From NCBI RefSeq assembly GCF_008123965.1, contig NZ_VSTH01000149.1, positions 1 to 50,058 of the forward strand: a stretch of DNA of 50,058 nt, read 5' to 3'. This DNA comes from Bradyrhizobium hipponense. GTDB lineage: Bacteria > Pseudomonadota > Alphaproteobacteria > Rhizobiales > Xanthobacteraceae. The notes beneath the pieces are model-generated. The model saw only the letters and a list, made by a program, of their open reading frames with translations. It was not told the DNA's origin and made no database searches. Positions within the stretch are counted from its first letter, which is position 1. Every line of letters starts with the position of its first letter. Below are positions 26,144 to 36,041 of this stretch, one piece after another. The translations under genes and the position numbers were made by a program.

Positions 26144-26159
26144 TGTCCATAAGTCGACA
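26144..26159 (-). promoter_or_regulatory. TGT-N10-ACA NifA-type site
   Basis: TGTCCATAAGTCGACA is a perfect match to the NifA site, but it is only 10 bp from the proposed -24 box, which is closer than usual. It may be chance, or it may act on a promoter that I have not found. Confidence 0.4.
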
Positions 26160-26449
26160 CGTCCGCATAAATGTCGTCGTAATTACGCAACCGAGGCGCA
26201 ACTCTACGCGATCAAAACGTACAATATGACGTTACGTACGATTCAAGCTCTCTTGAAAATGAGTTGAATGGCAGCTTTCTTATGCAACATGGCGGCGTTG
26301 CTGCCGTCCGAAGCGCCATGTCACCATGATCGACGTGTGTCGGCATCGGTCCCGAAGTTCCGATTGCGAGCGCCGTTGACCGCAGTCGAGAATGCAAATC
26401 TTCATCGCGCCTTCATGCAGCATCGTGAATGTCAACAGCTGAAAACGCT

Positions 26450-26995
26450 ACTCGGTGACGAACTCCTGAAGGTGGATTCGATTGACGAGATCGCCAAAGT
26501 CTATGCTCGGGCTATTGTTTCCGTGCTGCCGGAAATGGCTTGTACGCTCGCCGGATGGTCTTTTGGCGGTGTGCTCGCCCGGGTGTTGCTGGGATACTAA
26601 TCTCTGCAAACGTGAGGGTCGATTAGTGGCAATGATCGATAGTGCCCATCCGTCGGAGCTAGGGACGCTTCCACCTTGCACCAGGAATCGGCTAAATTCC
26701 TTGCATTCCTTGTCGACGAGGGAGGGTTGTTGCCTGAACACGGTGCAACCACGGAAATTCAGCTGGGAGACTTCGCTACGCTCGCGAGCGCTGCTTTTAG
26801 TGCATGGAAGATCGCTGTACCGGCGCTTCAGAAAATCTTCCAAGTGTTCATTCGCCATATTCACGCTGGCAAACTATACGTACCTAATAGGGGTTTCGGC
26901 GCTCTGCGTCCATTACACTCGGGAATCCACTAGCGAACCAAGTTCATGGCGCGCTGCTTTCGAGAGCGTCGTTGAAGGGCCTCCTTTTCCCCTAT
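26450..26995 (+). pseudogene. Broken second copy of the NRPS thioesterase
   Basis: The DNA closely resembles positions 454-1010 of the window. It preserves IVSVLPEMACTLAGWSFGG with the thioesterase nucleophile motif, and later FLAFLVDEGGLLPEHGATTE and FIRHIHAGKLYVP. Single-base indels put these in different frames: the first frame ends 15 bases after the GWSFGG region, and a second runs 26676-26933. The carrier domain and the first 120 thioesterase codons are missing. It is a dead duplicate that lies before the second M16 operon. Confidence 0.88.
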
Positions 26996-27800
26996 CGCAC
27001 ATGATAGTTCGAGGTCGCCGGATGAGCTCCGCCTGCATGGTTCGAGGCGCGCTCTATGATTCAAAGGCGGCCGTCGCCCACCTCGAGGGCTATGCCGCCG
27101 CTGGGTCGCGAGCACTGCGTGCATATAGCCAGGCCAGACGTGAATGGTTCGCATCTCGAATGAAAAATACAACTGGCGACTCCAACCGCGACTCGAAATG
27201 TCAATCGAGGAGGAGCAACGGCCGCCTCGTCAATGCTCTCCCGAGGGTTCGAGGGCCGTCTAGCATGTCCCTTCTGTTGCGCTTCCAGGACGACGCCCGG
27301 ATCAACACTTTGCGCTCCGGCCCACGACAGCAGTCCTTCTAACGCATGTGATCAAGAGCGATAGCAATGATCCTGGCGACCTCTGATGCGGATCGCCGTT
27401 GGACAGGGCCGCTCCCCCGTCTAAAGCACGCCCGGCTGGCGCGGCTTGGACCCGAAGAGAATTCATCGAAACTCCGATTATTAAGCTGGTGCGCACGCTC
27501 CAATTCTCTTGTGGTGTCGCCGCCGAGCTGCTCGATGATCCCCTCAGCTAGGTCGTCAGTTTCTCGACCTGCTGGGGCTCGTGTCCTGACGCGCGAGAAA
27601 GCCATGCACGTAAAGAGGCATGGCAGTCCTTTCCTAGTAGCGTTGGTGCGGCTCCCCTCGACGAGCCGTTCCAGCCCTTCGGAAACGAAGTCGTGTAGGG
27701 GTGCTCAGAAAAGTGAGACAACCGCCCTCGATGCGGCATGTGGCTCCGCAGGATTTAGGCCAGCGCGAGGCGGCGAATTGTCGTGCGGGTTCGTGTGCAA
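26996..27800. other. Region between the thioesterase relic and the second NifA site
   Basis: About 800 bp. A minus-strand frame ending at 27339 (GIIEQLGGDTTRELERAHQL) is open for about 120 codons but matches nothing I know. A plus-strand frame at 27020-27340 is Arg-rich and probably not coding. Confidence 0.35.
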
Positions 27801-27816
27801 TGTCGTGTTCGCAACA
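27801..27816 (+). promoter_or_regulatory. NifA upstream activator site of M16 operon copy 2
   Basis: TGTCGTGTTCGCAACA is a perfect TGT-N10-ACA, 116 bp before the -24 element. The surrounding bases also match the copy-1 site. Confidence 0.85.
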
Positions 27817-27932
27817 TGTTGGCGGACAACAAGCAAGTGCGGGTCGGCTTTCGGGAGGAAAGAGACACGCCTTGCGCGTCGCTTGCGTCCAGTTGGCCGC
27901 GCAGCGGCCCGTGCGCAGAAGCGTCAGGCGAT

Positions 27933-27948
27933 TGGCCCGACTATTGCT
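27933..27948 (+). promoter_or_regulatory. Sigma-54 promoter of M16 operon copy 2
   Basis: TGGCCCGACTATTGCT has the same -24 element as copy 1, with GG-N10-GC and TTGCT. It is 90 bp before the ATG, as in copy 1. Confidence 0.85.
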
Positions 27949-28037
27949 CCGCTGTTTGCCCAACGGCGTGCGGCTCACCTGCTTTGTCGGGATGTCCGCT
28001 GCAGAACGTGGATCTCTATGTGACCAAAGGCCATGAC

Positions 28038-29498
28038 ATGAAGAATTCCAGGTCCCTGACAATCAAGGTGCTAGGCACAGCTACTTTTGCCCTGGCCTTG
28101 ATGACGCGTACCGCGGCGGTCGAATACAAAACGGAAAATAGCCGGGATCCTAGCTCCCGGGGCGTTCCTGTGAACAGGAGCGTTCTTGCCCAAATCACCC
28201 CCACCTGGGAACGACCAGCGAGCTTCATGCTTCAGAACGGCCTGCAAGTCGTGGTGATTGTCGATCACCGCACGCCGGTGGTGACGGAGATGATCTGGTA
28301 CAAGGTCGGCTCCGCCGACGAGAAGCCGGGCAAATCGGGACTTGCGCATTTCCTCGAACACCTGATGTTCAAGGGAACGGCCAACCATCCGGCCGGCGAA
28401 TTCTCGCAGACCGTGCGGCGGATCGGCGGCGACGAAAACGCCTTCACCTCCCTCGATTACACCGCCTATTTCCAGCGCGTGCCGCGCGAGCAGCTCGCGC
28501 GGATGATGGAGTTCGAAGCCGACCGCATGACCGGCCTGATCCTGAAGGACGACAACGTGCTGCCCGAGCGCGACGTCGTGCTGGAAGAATTCAACATGCG
28601 GGTCGCCAACAATCCGGATGCACGGTTGACCGAGCAGATCATGGCCGCGCTCTACCTCAACCACCCCTACGGCCGGCCCGTGATCGGCTGGCGCCAGGAG
28701 ATCGCGAAACTCGATCGCGAGGATGCGCTCGCCTTCTACAAGCGCTTCTACGCGCCAAACAACGCGATCCTGGTCATCGCCGGTGACGTTGACGCCAATG
28801 AAGTCCGTCTTCTGGTCGAGAAGAATTTCGCTGATATCCCTGCGCAGCCGGCGATCCCCGCCAAACGCATGCGTCCGCAAGAACCGATCCCGGCGGCGCC
28901 GCGCACCGTGACGCTGTCGGATCCGCGGGTCGAGCAGCCCGGGTTGCGCCGTTATTATCTCGTGCCTTCCGCAGCCACAGCGATCGCCGGCGAAAGCCCG
29001 GCGCTCGACGTCCTCGCGCGACTGATGGGTGGCGGCTCCAAATCCTATCTGTATCGGGCATTGGTGATCGACCGCCCGCTCGCGATCTCTGCCCGCGCCG
29101 GCTACACCGGCATCGCGCTCGATGCTTCGCAGTTCTCCATCTCAGTGACGCCGAAACCCGGCGTGGAATTCTCGCAGATCGAACCCGTAATCGATGGCGT
29201 GATCGCCGAAATCGCGCAAAAGCCGGCCCGCGGCGAAGACCTCGAACGCGTCAAGACGCAGTTGATCGCGCAAGCGATCTACGCCCAGGACAACCAGCAA
29301 AGGCTGGCGGGCCGGTATGGCGGCGCGCTCACCACGGGGCTGAGCATCGACGATATCAGAAGCTGGCCGGACCGCATTCGCGCGGTCACCGCCGCGCAGG
29401 TCAGCGAAGCCGCACAAAAATGGCTCGACAAGAAACGCTCGGTGACCGGCTACCTGATCAAGGATGCCGCGCCGAAAGGCGAGGAGAAGCGCTCGTGA
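28038..29498 (+). CDS. M16B-family zinc peptidase, exported (copy 2)
   Basis: A 486-residue zinc peptidase with HFLEH at residues 104-108 and the third ligand Glu near 184 (VVLEEFNMR). The leader MKNSRSLTIKVLGTATFALA looks like a cleavable signal, so the enzyme should act in the periplasm. Longer in-frame starts reach back through the sigma-54 promoter and are rejected. The protein closely matches copy 1 (4950-6404) over its whole length, including the blocks NGLQVVVIxDHRTPVVTxMI and LNHPYGRPVIGWRQEI. It overlaps the partner gene by four bases (GTGA). Copy 2 keeps the usual NMRVANNPD after the zinc Glu, so it may be the more typical enzyme of the two. Confidence 0.9.
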   Translation: MKNSRSLTIKVLGTATFALALMTRTAAVEYKTENSRDPSSRGVPVNRSVLAQITPTWERPASFMLQNGLQVVVIVDHRTPVVTEMIWYKVGSADEKPGKSGLAHFLEHLMFKGTANHPAGEFSQTVRRIGGDENAFTSLDYTAYFQRVPREQLARMMEFEADRMTGLILKDDNVLPERDVVLEEFNMRVANNPDARLTEQIMAALYLNHPYGRPVIGWRQEIAKLDREDALAFYKRFYAPNNAILVIAGDVDANEVRLLVEKNFADIPAQPAIPAKRMRPQEPIPAAPRTVTLSDPRVEQPGLRRYYLVPSAATAIAGESPALDVLARLMGGGSKSYLYRALVIDRPLAISARAGYTGIALDASQFSISVTPKPGVEFSQIEPVIDGVIAEIAQKPARGEDLERVKTQLIAQAIYAQDNQQRLAGRYGGALTTGLSIDDIRSWPDRIRAVTAAQVSEAAQKWLDKKRSVTGYLIKDAAPKGEEKRS

Positions 29499-30871
29499 TC
29501 TACCGCTTAACGTGCCGCGCGGCGCTGATCGGCAGCGTCTGCGTCGCGATGATGATGTTATCTTCGGCGCCGTCTCAGGCCGCCGCCAAGATCCAGCGGC
29601 TGGTCTCCACCGGCGGCATCGAGGCCTGGTTCGTTCAGGACGCCACCGTTCCCCTGATCGCGATGGAATATGCCTTCGGTGGCGGCGCGGCTCAAGACCC
29701 GGCCGACAAGCCCGGCGTGGGCAATCTGGTCGCCGATCTACTCGACGAAGGCTCCGCCGACCTCGATTCCAAAACCTTTCACGAGCGTCTCGATCGCCGC
29801 GCCATCGAACTCAGCTTCTCCTCGAACCGGAATTATTTCCGCGGCTCGCTGCGCATGCTGAAAGGCAACAAGGAGGAGGCCTACGACCTCCTGCGCATGG
29901 CGCTGACCGCGCCGCATTTCGAGGCCAGCGACGTCGAGCGGATTCGTGCCCAGGTGCTCTCGGGGCTGCGCCGCGAAAGGACCAACCCGAGCGCGCTCGC
30001 CGAACGAAAGTTCCTCGAAATCGCGTTCGGCAGCCATCCCTATGGCCGGCAATCGAGGGGGACGCTGGATAGCGTGCCAAGAATCGATGTCGCCGACCTG
30101 AGGGACTATGTCGGCCACGTGATCGCCAAGGATACGCTGCGGATTGCGGTCGTCGGCGATATTGACGCCGATACGCTCGGCAAACTGCTCGACAAGACGT
30201 TTGGAGGCTTGCCCGCCAAAGCTAACCTTAGGCCCGTTCCTGATGTGCTAGCGGCAAAGCCGCCGCAGCGCGCCTTTATTCCACTCGATGTGCCGCAGAC
30301 CATCCTGTGGTTCGGCGGTCCCGGCATCCGCCGCAATGATCCGGATTTCATGGCGGGGTACGTCGTCAACCATATCCTCGGCGGCGGGCTGTGGTCGCGA
30401 CTTTTCCACGAGGTCCGGGAGAAACGCGGGCTGGCCTATTCGGTCCATGAATCGCTGCTCTGGATGGAGCACTCCGCGGTGTTTGTCGGTGGTAGCGGCA
30501 CCCGCACCGACCGTGCCGGCCAAACGCTCGACGTGATCGAAAAGGAAATCCGCCGCATCGCCGAGGAGGGCCCGACCCAGAAAGAGCTGGATGAGGCCAA
30601 GTCGTATCTGAAGGGGTCGCAGATGCTGACGCTCGATACGTCGTCAAAGCTCGCCCTCGCGTTGTTGCAATATCAGTTAGACGAGCTGCCGATCGACTAT
30701 ATCGAGAAGCTCAACGTCCTTGTCGATGCCGTGACGCTGGGGGACGCCGAGAAGGCCGCGCAGCGGCTGTGGGGGCAGGGCTTGCTCAGTGTCATGGTGG
30801 GCCGCTCTCCACCGGCAGCAGCCGAGTCGACCACCGCGCCATCGGCCGCGAAGCCGGCGCCCCCCAATTAA
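29495..30871 (+). CDS. M16B-family peptidase-like subunit lacking the zinc motif, exported (copy 2)
   Basis: A 458-residue partner of the zinc subunit. It has no HxxEH but keeps the Arg/Tyr substrate-binding region, SRLFHEVREKRGLAYSVHES. The GTG at 29495 overlaps the preceding stop, which predicts translational coupling, and gives a hydrophobic leader (LIGSVCVAMMMLSSAPSQAA) with a plausible cleavage site after AxA. It is the counterpart of 3511-4953, but shorter at the C-terminus. The Tn3 relic begins directly after the TAA at 30869-30871, so an insertion or deletion event ended within a base or two of this gene. Confidence 0.88.
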   Translation: MIYRLTCRAALIGSVCVAMMMLSSAPSQAAAKIQRLVSTGGIEAWFVQDATVPLIAMEYAFGGGAAQDPADKPGVGNLVADLLDEGSADLDSKTFHERLDRRAIELSFSSNRNYFRGSLRMLKGNKEEAYDLLRMALTAPHFEASDVERIRAQVLSGLRRERTNPSALAERKFLEIAFGSHPYGRQSRGTLDSVPRIDVADLRDYVGHVIAKDTLRIAVVGDIDADTLGKLLDKTFGGLPAKANLRPVPDVLAAKPPQRAFIPLDVPQTILWFGGPGIRRNDPDFMAGYVVNHILGGGLWSRLFHEVREKRGLAYSVHESLLWMEHSAVFVGGSGTRTDRAGQTLDVIEKEIRRIAEEGPTQKELDEAKSYLKGSQMLTLDTSSKLALALLQYQLDELPIDYIEKLNVLVDAVTLGDAEKAAQRLWGQGLLSVMVGRSPPAAAESTTAPSAAKPAPPN

Positions 30872-32591
30872 CTTTTCAAGTAGCTCGGGGCGGCGTAGCC
30901 GCGAGCCTGGCTCTGCCGTGTCCCCCGCTTGGCTAGGTGTATCAGCTTGCCCTGTTTCAGCTCACGGTTGAAGACCGGCCATTGCGCTTGCAGCTCGGCC
31001 GCCAGCGCATCGAGCTGGGCATCGACCGGCTGCCGCAGCAAGGGGGTGTCCATCTGTGCCAGCGCGTCGGCCTTCTCGTCCACCGAAACCAGCTCGTCGG
31101 AGAAATGACGGTATTGCAGGCTGTCGTCGAGGTAGAGTTCACCGGACTGGAAGCGCTTCCTGACTTGGTGGTACAGCCAGAACTCGTAGCGGTCGGCATG
31201 CAGGCCCGTTGGCTTGCCATCAGCGTCGAAGGTCAGCAGGTACGGCCGCAAGCGTTTCGGCACCGTGGCTGCTGGACATTCGGCCAGTGGCCGTTGCGAT
31301 AGACGCTGCTGTTTGGTGAACACACCTTTGGCCCAGGCCAGCGCCACGAGCTGTCCGGGTCGGTGCCGGCGAGATCGACGTACAGCGGTCGAAGATGCCG
31401 ACGGATACGCTCGGCCAGGCCGTCCACCGCCTGCCAATGCAAAGCCAGTTTGCTCACCGGCTTCACGCTCATACGCAGTGCCGTGGTTTGCAGCGTGTCG
31501 CGGGGCATGATCTTGTAGGCGCGCTGGCGTACATCGCCGAACGGCATGGGATTGGCACGCTGTCGTCGATGCAAAGCGACAGCAGGCGACCGACCTGTGG
31601 CGTGTCTTGCTGACGGCGCACCTGCTCCGCGACAAAGGATTGCTTTGCACCCGCACTGCTCTCGTCTTCCAAGTGCTTCATATGATAGGCCATCGCATCG
31701 ACCAGATTGTCAGAGAGCTGCCGATAGCGCACCCAGGCATAGCACAGCAGATAGAGGTGGGTCTGATCGGCCTTCAGATTGCGCAGGTCGTGGATGGTGT
31801 AGAAGTTCGCCAGGCTCGCGTAGTACAGAAGGTTTTGCTGCGAGACGCCGAGCTTGGGCAGCAACGCCTTGGCGATCCCGTGCAGCGGCTCCAGCGTGGC
31901 GCGCTTCTGGCGCTCGCGAGCCATCTGCCGCCAGCCAAAATCCTTGGCGTCCTGCCTGAGTGCCGCCAGTTGAGACAGGGTGTCGTCGCGCACCAAGAGG
32001 TGACTCAGCGCGGCCTTGGCCTATTCGTCCAGCATTTCCCAGCAGACCGCCCAGCCGCCGACGCTCGGCGGACAGGGCTTCGCCGACCAGCTCTTGCAGG
32101 GTGGTGTAGCCGGGCCGGATGGTTTTGTGCTCATTGAGCCAGCCAATCAACTCGGTGGCGACGAATCCTGGCGTCACGTCGCGCCGAACGATTTGCGCGG
32201 CTTGCTGCGCGAGCTGCGGCAGGAAGTCGGCCGCCCACGGCCGGTAGCAGAACAGCGCAGCGATACGCTCGCGCTCGGTGTAGTGTTCGTGGTTGGGATC
32301 AGCTTGCGCTTGAACGCATCGCCGTGGAAATAGCGGCTCAGCACGAAGGCGCAATCGTCCTCGACCTCGTTCCAGTCAAAGCGAAAGAAGGCGTGCTTGG
32401 CCTTGAAATAGCCGATCTGCAAGATGCAGTAAACCGAGCGGTGAGGCTGGGGCGGCGGCTGGCAAGCGCCGGTTCGGTTTCGGTCAAGGCCAGGTATTCC
32501 AGCCGCTGGGTGTCGTCGAAATCCGGCAGGCCGTACAGGCTTCCTGCTCGGCGCCCGATAGGACGGTCAAGCGTTCGCTCTTGGTCGTCAT
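30872..32591 (-). pseudogene. tnpA: Tn3-family transposase tnpA, truncated and frameshifted
   Basis: The ATG at 32591 overlaps the end of tnpR and starts MTTKSERLTVLSGAEQEA. Successive Tn3 TnpA blocks then appear in changing frames: YFKAKHAFFRFDWNEVEDDC, ELIGWLNEHKTIRPGYTTLQ, LGVSQQNLLYYASLANFYTI, YEFWLYHQVRKRFQSGELYL and LAKRGTRQSQARGYAAP. The last part, about 400 residues with the DDE catalytic domain, is missing. At least four frameshifts are present. The element cannot transpose by itself. Confidence 0.9.
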
Positions 32592-33181
32592 CGCGATGAC
32601 GCTCCACGGGAGCGCATCCAGCCAACCCATGCCAGGGTCTCGATCAGCGTGGTTCGCTTGCCACCGAAGTTGCGACATACCGCCGTTTTGGACATGCCGC
32701 CGTCCAGCGCGGCGATGATGGCGTCCAGCTTCTCGCCGGTGATCGCCTGCGGCCGGCCGCCGATCCGGCCGCGTTTCCGTGCGGCGGCCAGGCCGGCCAC
32801 GACACGCTCCTGGATCAAAGCGCGCTCATGCTGCGCGAGCGTGCCGAACACCTGGAACAGGAATTCGCCGGAGGGCGTCGTGGTGTCCAGGTTCTCGGTC
32901 AGCGAGCGGAACGCCACCCGATTGTCCTTGAGCGAGGTCACGATGGCGAGCAGGTGCGACAGCGAGCGGCCGAGCCGGTCGAGTTTCCGCACGACCAGCA
33001 CGTCGCCGGGCCGGACGAATTCGAGCGCTCGCGCCAAGCCGGAGCGGTCATCCTTCGCGCCCGAGGCGTGATCCTCGAACAGGTGAGGCGGATCAACGCT
33101 GGCGGCGAGCAGCGCATCGCGCTGCAAGTCCGTGCTCTGGCGGTCGGAGTCCGACGACACGCGCATGTAGCCAACCAACAT
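32588..33181 (-). CDS. tnpR: Tn3-family resolvase (serine recombinase) TnpR
   Basis: A 197-residue serine recombinase that resolves Tn3 cointegrates. It starts MLVGYMRVSSDSDRQSTDLQ; the nucleophile Ser is in MRVSS near residue 9. It then has the conserved KLDRLGRSLSHLL and a C-terminal helix-turn-helix (MSKTAVCRNFGGKRTTLIET). The ATG at 33181 fits the family start; an upstream start at 33244 adds an unrelated leader. It is intact although its partner tnpA is broken. The res site should lie in 33182-33280, but I could not delimit it. Similar elements are common in Xanthomonas and other plant-associated bacteria. Confidence 0.92.
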   Translation of the reverse strand: MLVGYMRVSSDSDRQSTDLQRDALLAASVDPPHLFEDHASGAKDDRSGLARALEFVRPGDVLVVRKLDRLGRSLSHLLAIVTSLKDNRVAFRSLTENLDTTTPSGEFLFQVFGTLAQHERALIQERVVAGLAAARKRGRIGGRPQAITGEKLDAIIAALDGGMSKTAVCRNFGGKRTTLIETLAWVGWMRSRGASSR

Positions 33182-33454
33182 AGGCGGATACCCATCGGAA
33201 ATAGGTTTCCGTATGGCAGCGCGTGGCGACAGAGTTTGTTGCATATTTTTTGCGCCATCAGGCGTTTAGCTTAGGGGGGCTACTACAAGATTCGGTAGCT
33301 GACTAAAGCCAACTTGAGGCCCTAGGGTCCGGCCGCCTTCTCCGCCGATCATCATCGACGAACAGAAATGAACGCAAGCGCACGTGAAGCCGCTGCCCGC
33401 GGCGCCTGCCGGTCACCTTCCGCCCTTCCATCGCTTAGAGAGTGAAGTGCCACC

Positions 33455-34657
33455 ATGTCCGAACAACCCTTGCCGACGCTGCCGATGTGGCGCGTCGATC
33501 ACATCGAGCCCTCGCCCGAGATGTTGGCGCTACGCGCCAACGGTCCGATCCACCGCGTGCGCTTCCCATCCGGGCACGAAGGCTGGTGGGTGACAGGCTA
33601 CGACGAGGCCAAGGCGGTGCTGTCCGACGCGGCGTTCCGGCCCGCGGGAATGCCGCCAGCGGCATTCACCCCGGATTCGGTGATGCTCGGTTCGCCGGGG
33701 TGGCTGGTCTCGCACGAGGGGGGCGAGCATGTCCGGTTACGCACGATCGTGGCGCCTGCCTTCAGCGACCGCAGGGTGAAGCTGCTCGCCCAGCAGGTCG
33801 AGGCGATCGCCGCGCAGTTGTTCGAGACGCTGGCGGCCCAGCCCCAGCCCGCCGACCTGCGGCGCCACCTCTCCTTTCCACTTCCGGCCATGGTCATCAG
33901 CGCGCTAATGGGCGTGCTCTACGAGGATCACGCCTTTTTCGCCGGGCTGTCCGACGAGGTGATGACGCACCAGCATGAAAGCGGCCCGCGCAGCGCGTCG
34001 CGCCTGGCCTGGGAAGAACTGCGCGCCTACATTCGCGGCAAGATGCGGGACAAGCGCCAGGATCCGGGCGACAACCTGCTGACGGATCTGCTCGCGGCGG
34101 TCGACCAGGGCAAGGCAACCGAGGAACAGGCGATCGGCCTGGCGGCGGGCATGCTGGTGGCGGGGCACGAGAGCACCGTCGCGCAGCTCGAATTCGGCCT
34201 GCTGGCCATGTTCCGCCATCCGCAACAGCGCGAACGCCTGGTCGGCGATCCATCCTTGGTGGACAAGGCGGTGGAGGAAATTCTGCGCATGTACCCGCCG
34301 GGCGCGGGGTGGGACGGCATTATGCGCTATCCGAGGACCGACGTGACCATCGCGGGCATGCATATTCCGGCGGAGAGCAAGGTGCTGGTCGGCCTGCCGG
34401 CGACGTCGTTCGATCCGCGCCATTTCAAAGACCCGGAAATCTTCGACATCGGACGCGATGAAAAGCCGCACCTGGCGTTCTCCTACGGGCCGCACTACTG
34501 CATCGGCTTGGCGCTGGCCAGGCTGGAACTCAAGGTGGTGTTCGGTTCGATCTTCCAGCGCTTTCCCGCGCTGCGCCTGGCCGTGGCGCCCGAAGAACTG
34601 AAGTTGCGCAAGGAGATCATCACTGGCGGGTTCGAGGAGCTCCCGGTGCTCTGGTGA
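33455..34657 (+). CDS. Cytochrome P450 CYP112 of the gibberellin operon
   Basis: A 400-residue bacterial P450. The haem-ligand motif FSYGPHYCIG places the Cys at residue 349, the ExxR motif is in EEILRMYPP, and the I-helix oxygen-activation site is in GMLVAGHEST. In known bacterial gibberellin operons CYP112 acts on ent-kaurenoic-acid-derived intermediates and carries out the multi-step oxidation of the C20 methyl that gives GA9. It is the first gene of the operon. No P450 CYP115 precedes it: the 270 bp upstream holds no P450 sequence and borders the Tn3 relic. I see no clear sigma-54 promoter. Confidence 0.93.
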   Translation: MSEQPLPTLPMWRVDHIEPSPEMLALRANGPIHRVRFPSGHEGWWVTGYDEAKAVLSDAAFRPAGMPPAAFTPDSVMLGSPGWLVSHEGGEHVRLRTIVAPAFSDRRVKLLAQQVEAIAAQLFETLAAQPQPADLRRHLSFPLPAMVISALMGVLYEDHAFFAGLSDEVMTHQHESGPRSASRLAWEELRAYIRGKMRDKRQDPGDNLLTDLLAAVDQGKATEEQAIGLAAGMLVAGHESTVAQLEFGLLAMFRHPQQRERLVGDPSLVDKAVEEILRMYPPGAGWDGIMRYPRTDVTIAGMHIPAESKVLVGLPATSFDPRHFKDPEIFDIGRDEKPHLAFSYGPHYCIGLALARLELKVVFGSIFQRFPALRLAVAPEELKLRKEIITGGFEELPVLW

Positions 34658-34750
34658 TGCGCGGACGCCGCCGGGAATCGCGATCTTCTCCGCAAATTTG
34701 CTGGCGCCTGGCGCGCGCCGGTCAGATCAGCTAGCCAATAGGTAGCCAAG

Positions 34751-36040
34751 ATGGACGTGCAAGAAACCACGGCAGCATGCCGGGACGCCTTCGCCGAACT
34801 GGCGTCGCCAGCGTGTATCCACGACCCGTATCCGTTCATGCGGTGGTTGCGCGAGCACGATCCGGTGCATCGCGCGGCCTCGGGCCTCTTTCTGTTGAGC
34901 CGCCACGCCGACATCTACTGGGCACTCAAGGCCACGGGCGATGCGTTTCGGGGACCTGCGCCGGGCGAACTGGCGCGCTACTTCCCGCGTGCGGCGACCA
35001 GCCTGTCACTCAATCTGATGGCGTCCACGATAGCGATGAAGGACCCACCGACGCATACGCGTCTGCGCCGGCTGATCTCTCGCGATTTCACCATGCGCCA
35101 GATCGACAACCTGCAGCCGAGCATCGCGCGCATCGTCGCAGCGCGTCTGGACGGCATGGCGCCCGCGCTGGAGCGCGGGGAGGCGGTGGACCTGCATCGG
35201 GAATTCGCGCTGGCCTTGCCCATGCTGGTCTTCGCCGAACTGTTCGGCCTGCCCCAGGACGACATGTTCGGGCTCGCCGCCGGCATCGGCGCCATTGTGG
35301 AAGGCCTGAGCCCGCACGCCAGCGATCCCCAGCTCGCGGCGGCGGACGCGGGCAGCGCCAGGGTGCAGGTCTACTTCGGCGACCTCATACAGCGCAAGCG
35401 CACCGATCCCCGCCACGACATCGTGTCGATGCTGGTCGGCGCACACGACGACGATGCCGACACGCTGTCGGATGCGGAGTTGATCGGCATGCTGTGGGGC
35501 ATGCTGCTGGGCGGCTTCACCACCACTGCTGCGACCATCGACCATGCGGTCCTGGCGATGCTGGCGTATCCCGAACAGCGGCACTGGCTGCAGGGAGACG
35601 CTGCGGGGGTGAAGGCATTCGTCGAAGAAGTCCTGCGCTGCGACGCGCCCGTCCTGTTCAGCGCCACTCCGCGTATCACCCAGCGCGACATCGAACTGGG
35701 CGGCGTGGTGATCCCGAAGAACGCGGACGTGCGCGTGCTGATCGCGGCCGGTAATCGCGACCCGGACGCCTTCGCCGATCCCGACCGCTTCGATCCCGCG
35801 CGGTTCTACGGCACCAATCCTGGCATGTCGACCGACGGGAAGATCATGCTGAGTTTCGGCCACGGCATCCACTTCTGCCCCGGTGCGCAACTGGCCCGGA
35901 TCCAGTTGGCCGAGAGCCTGCCGCGGATCCAGGCGCGCTTCCCCACGCTGGCATTGGCCGAGCAGCCGAGCCGGGAGCCCTCCGCGTTCCTTAGGACGTT
36001 CCGCGCGCTGCCGGTGCGGCTGCATGTGCAAGGGGGCTGA
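34751..36040 (+). CDS. Cytochrome P450 CYP114 of the gibberellin operon
   Basis: A 429-residue P450 with FGHGIHFCPG (haem Cys 376), ExxR in EEVLRCDAP, and the I-helix LLGGFTTTAAT. In characterised operons CYP114, with its dedicated ferredoxin, makes the ring contraction from ent-7-hydroxykaurenoate to GA12-aldehyde. It lies 93 bp after CYP112, and its stop is one base before the start of the ferredoxin-SDR frame. Confidence 0.93.
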   Translation: MDVQETTAACRDAFAELASPACIHDPYPFMRWLREHDPVHRAASGLFLLSRHADIYWALKATGDAFRGPAPGELARYFPRAATSLSLNLMASTIAMKDPPTHTRLRRLISRDFTMRQIDNLQPSIARIVAARLDGMAPALERGEAVDLHREFALALPMLVFAELFGLPQDDMFGLAAGIGAIVEGLSPHASDPQLAAADAGSARVQVYFGDLIQRKRTDPRHDIVSMLVGAHDDDADTLSDAELIGMLWGMLLGGFTTTAATIDHAVLAMLAYPEQRHWLQGDAAGVKAFVEEVLRCDAPVLFSATPRITQRDIELGGVVIPKNADVRVLIAAGNRDPDAFADPDRFDPARFYGTNPGMSTDGKIMLSFGHGIHFCPGAQLARIQLAESLPRIQARFPTLALAEQPSREPSAFLRTFRALPVRLHVQGG

Positions 36041-36041
36041 G

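Noticed and set aside
26220..26300. Plus-strand TGGCAGC element followed by ATGCA before the thioesterase relic, as a sigma-54 promoter
   Set aside because: The spacing between GG and GC is twelve bases instead of ten.
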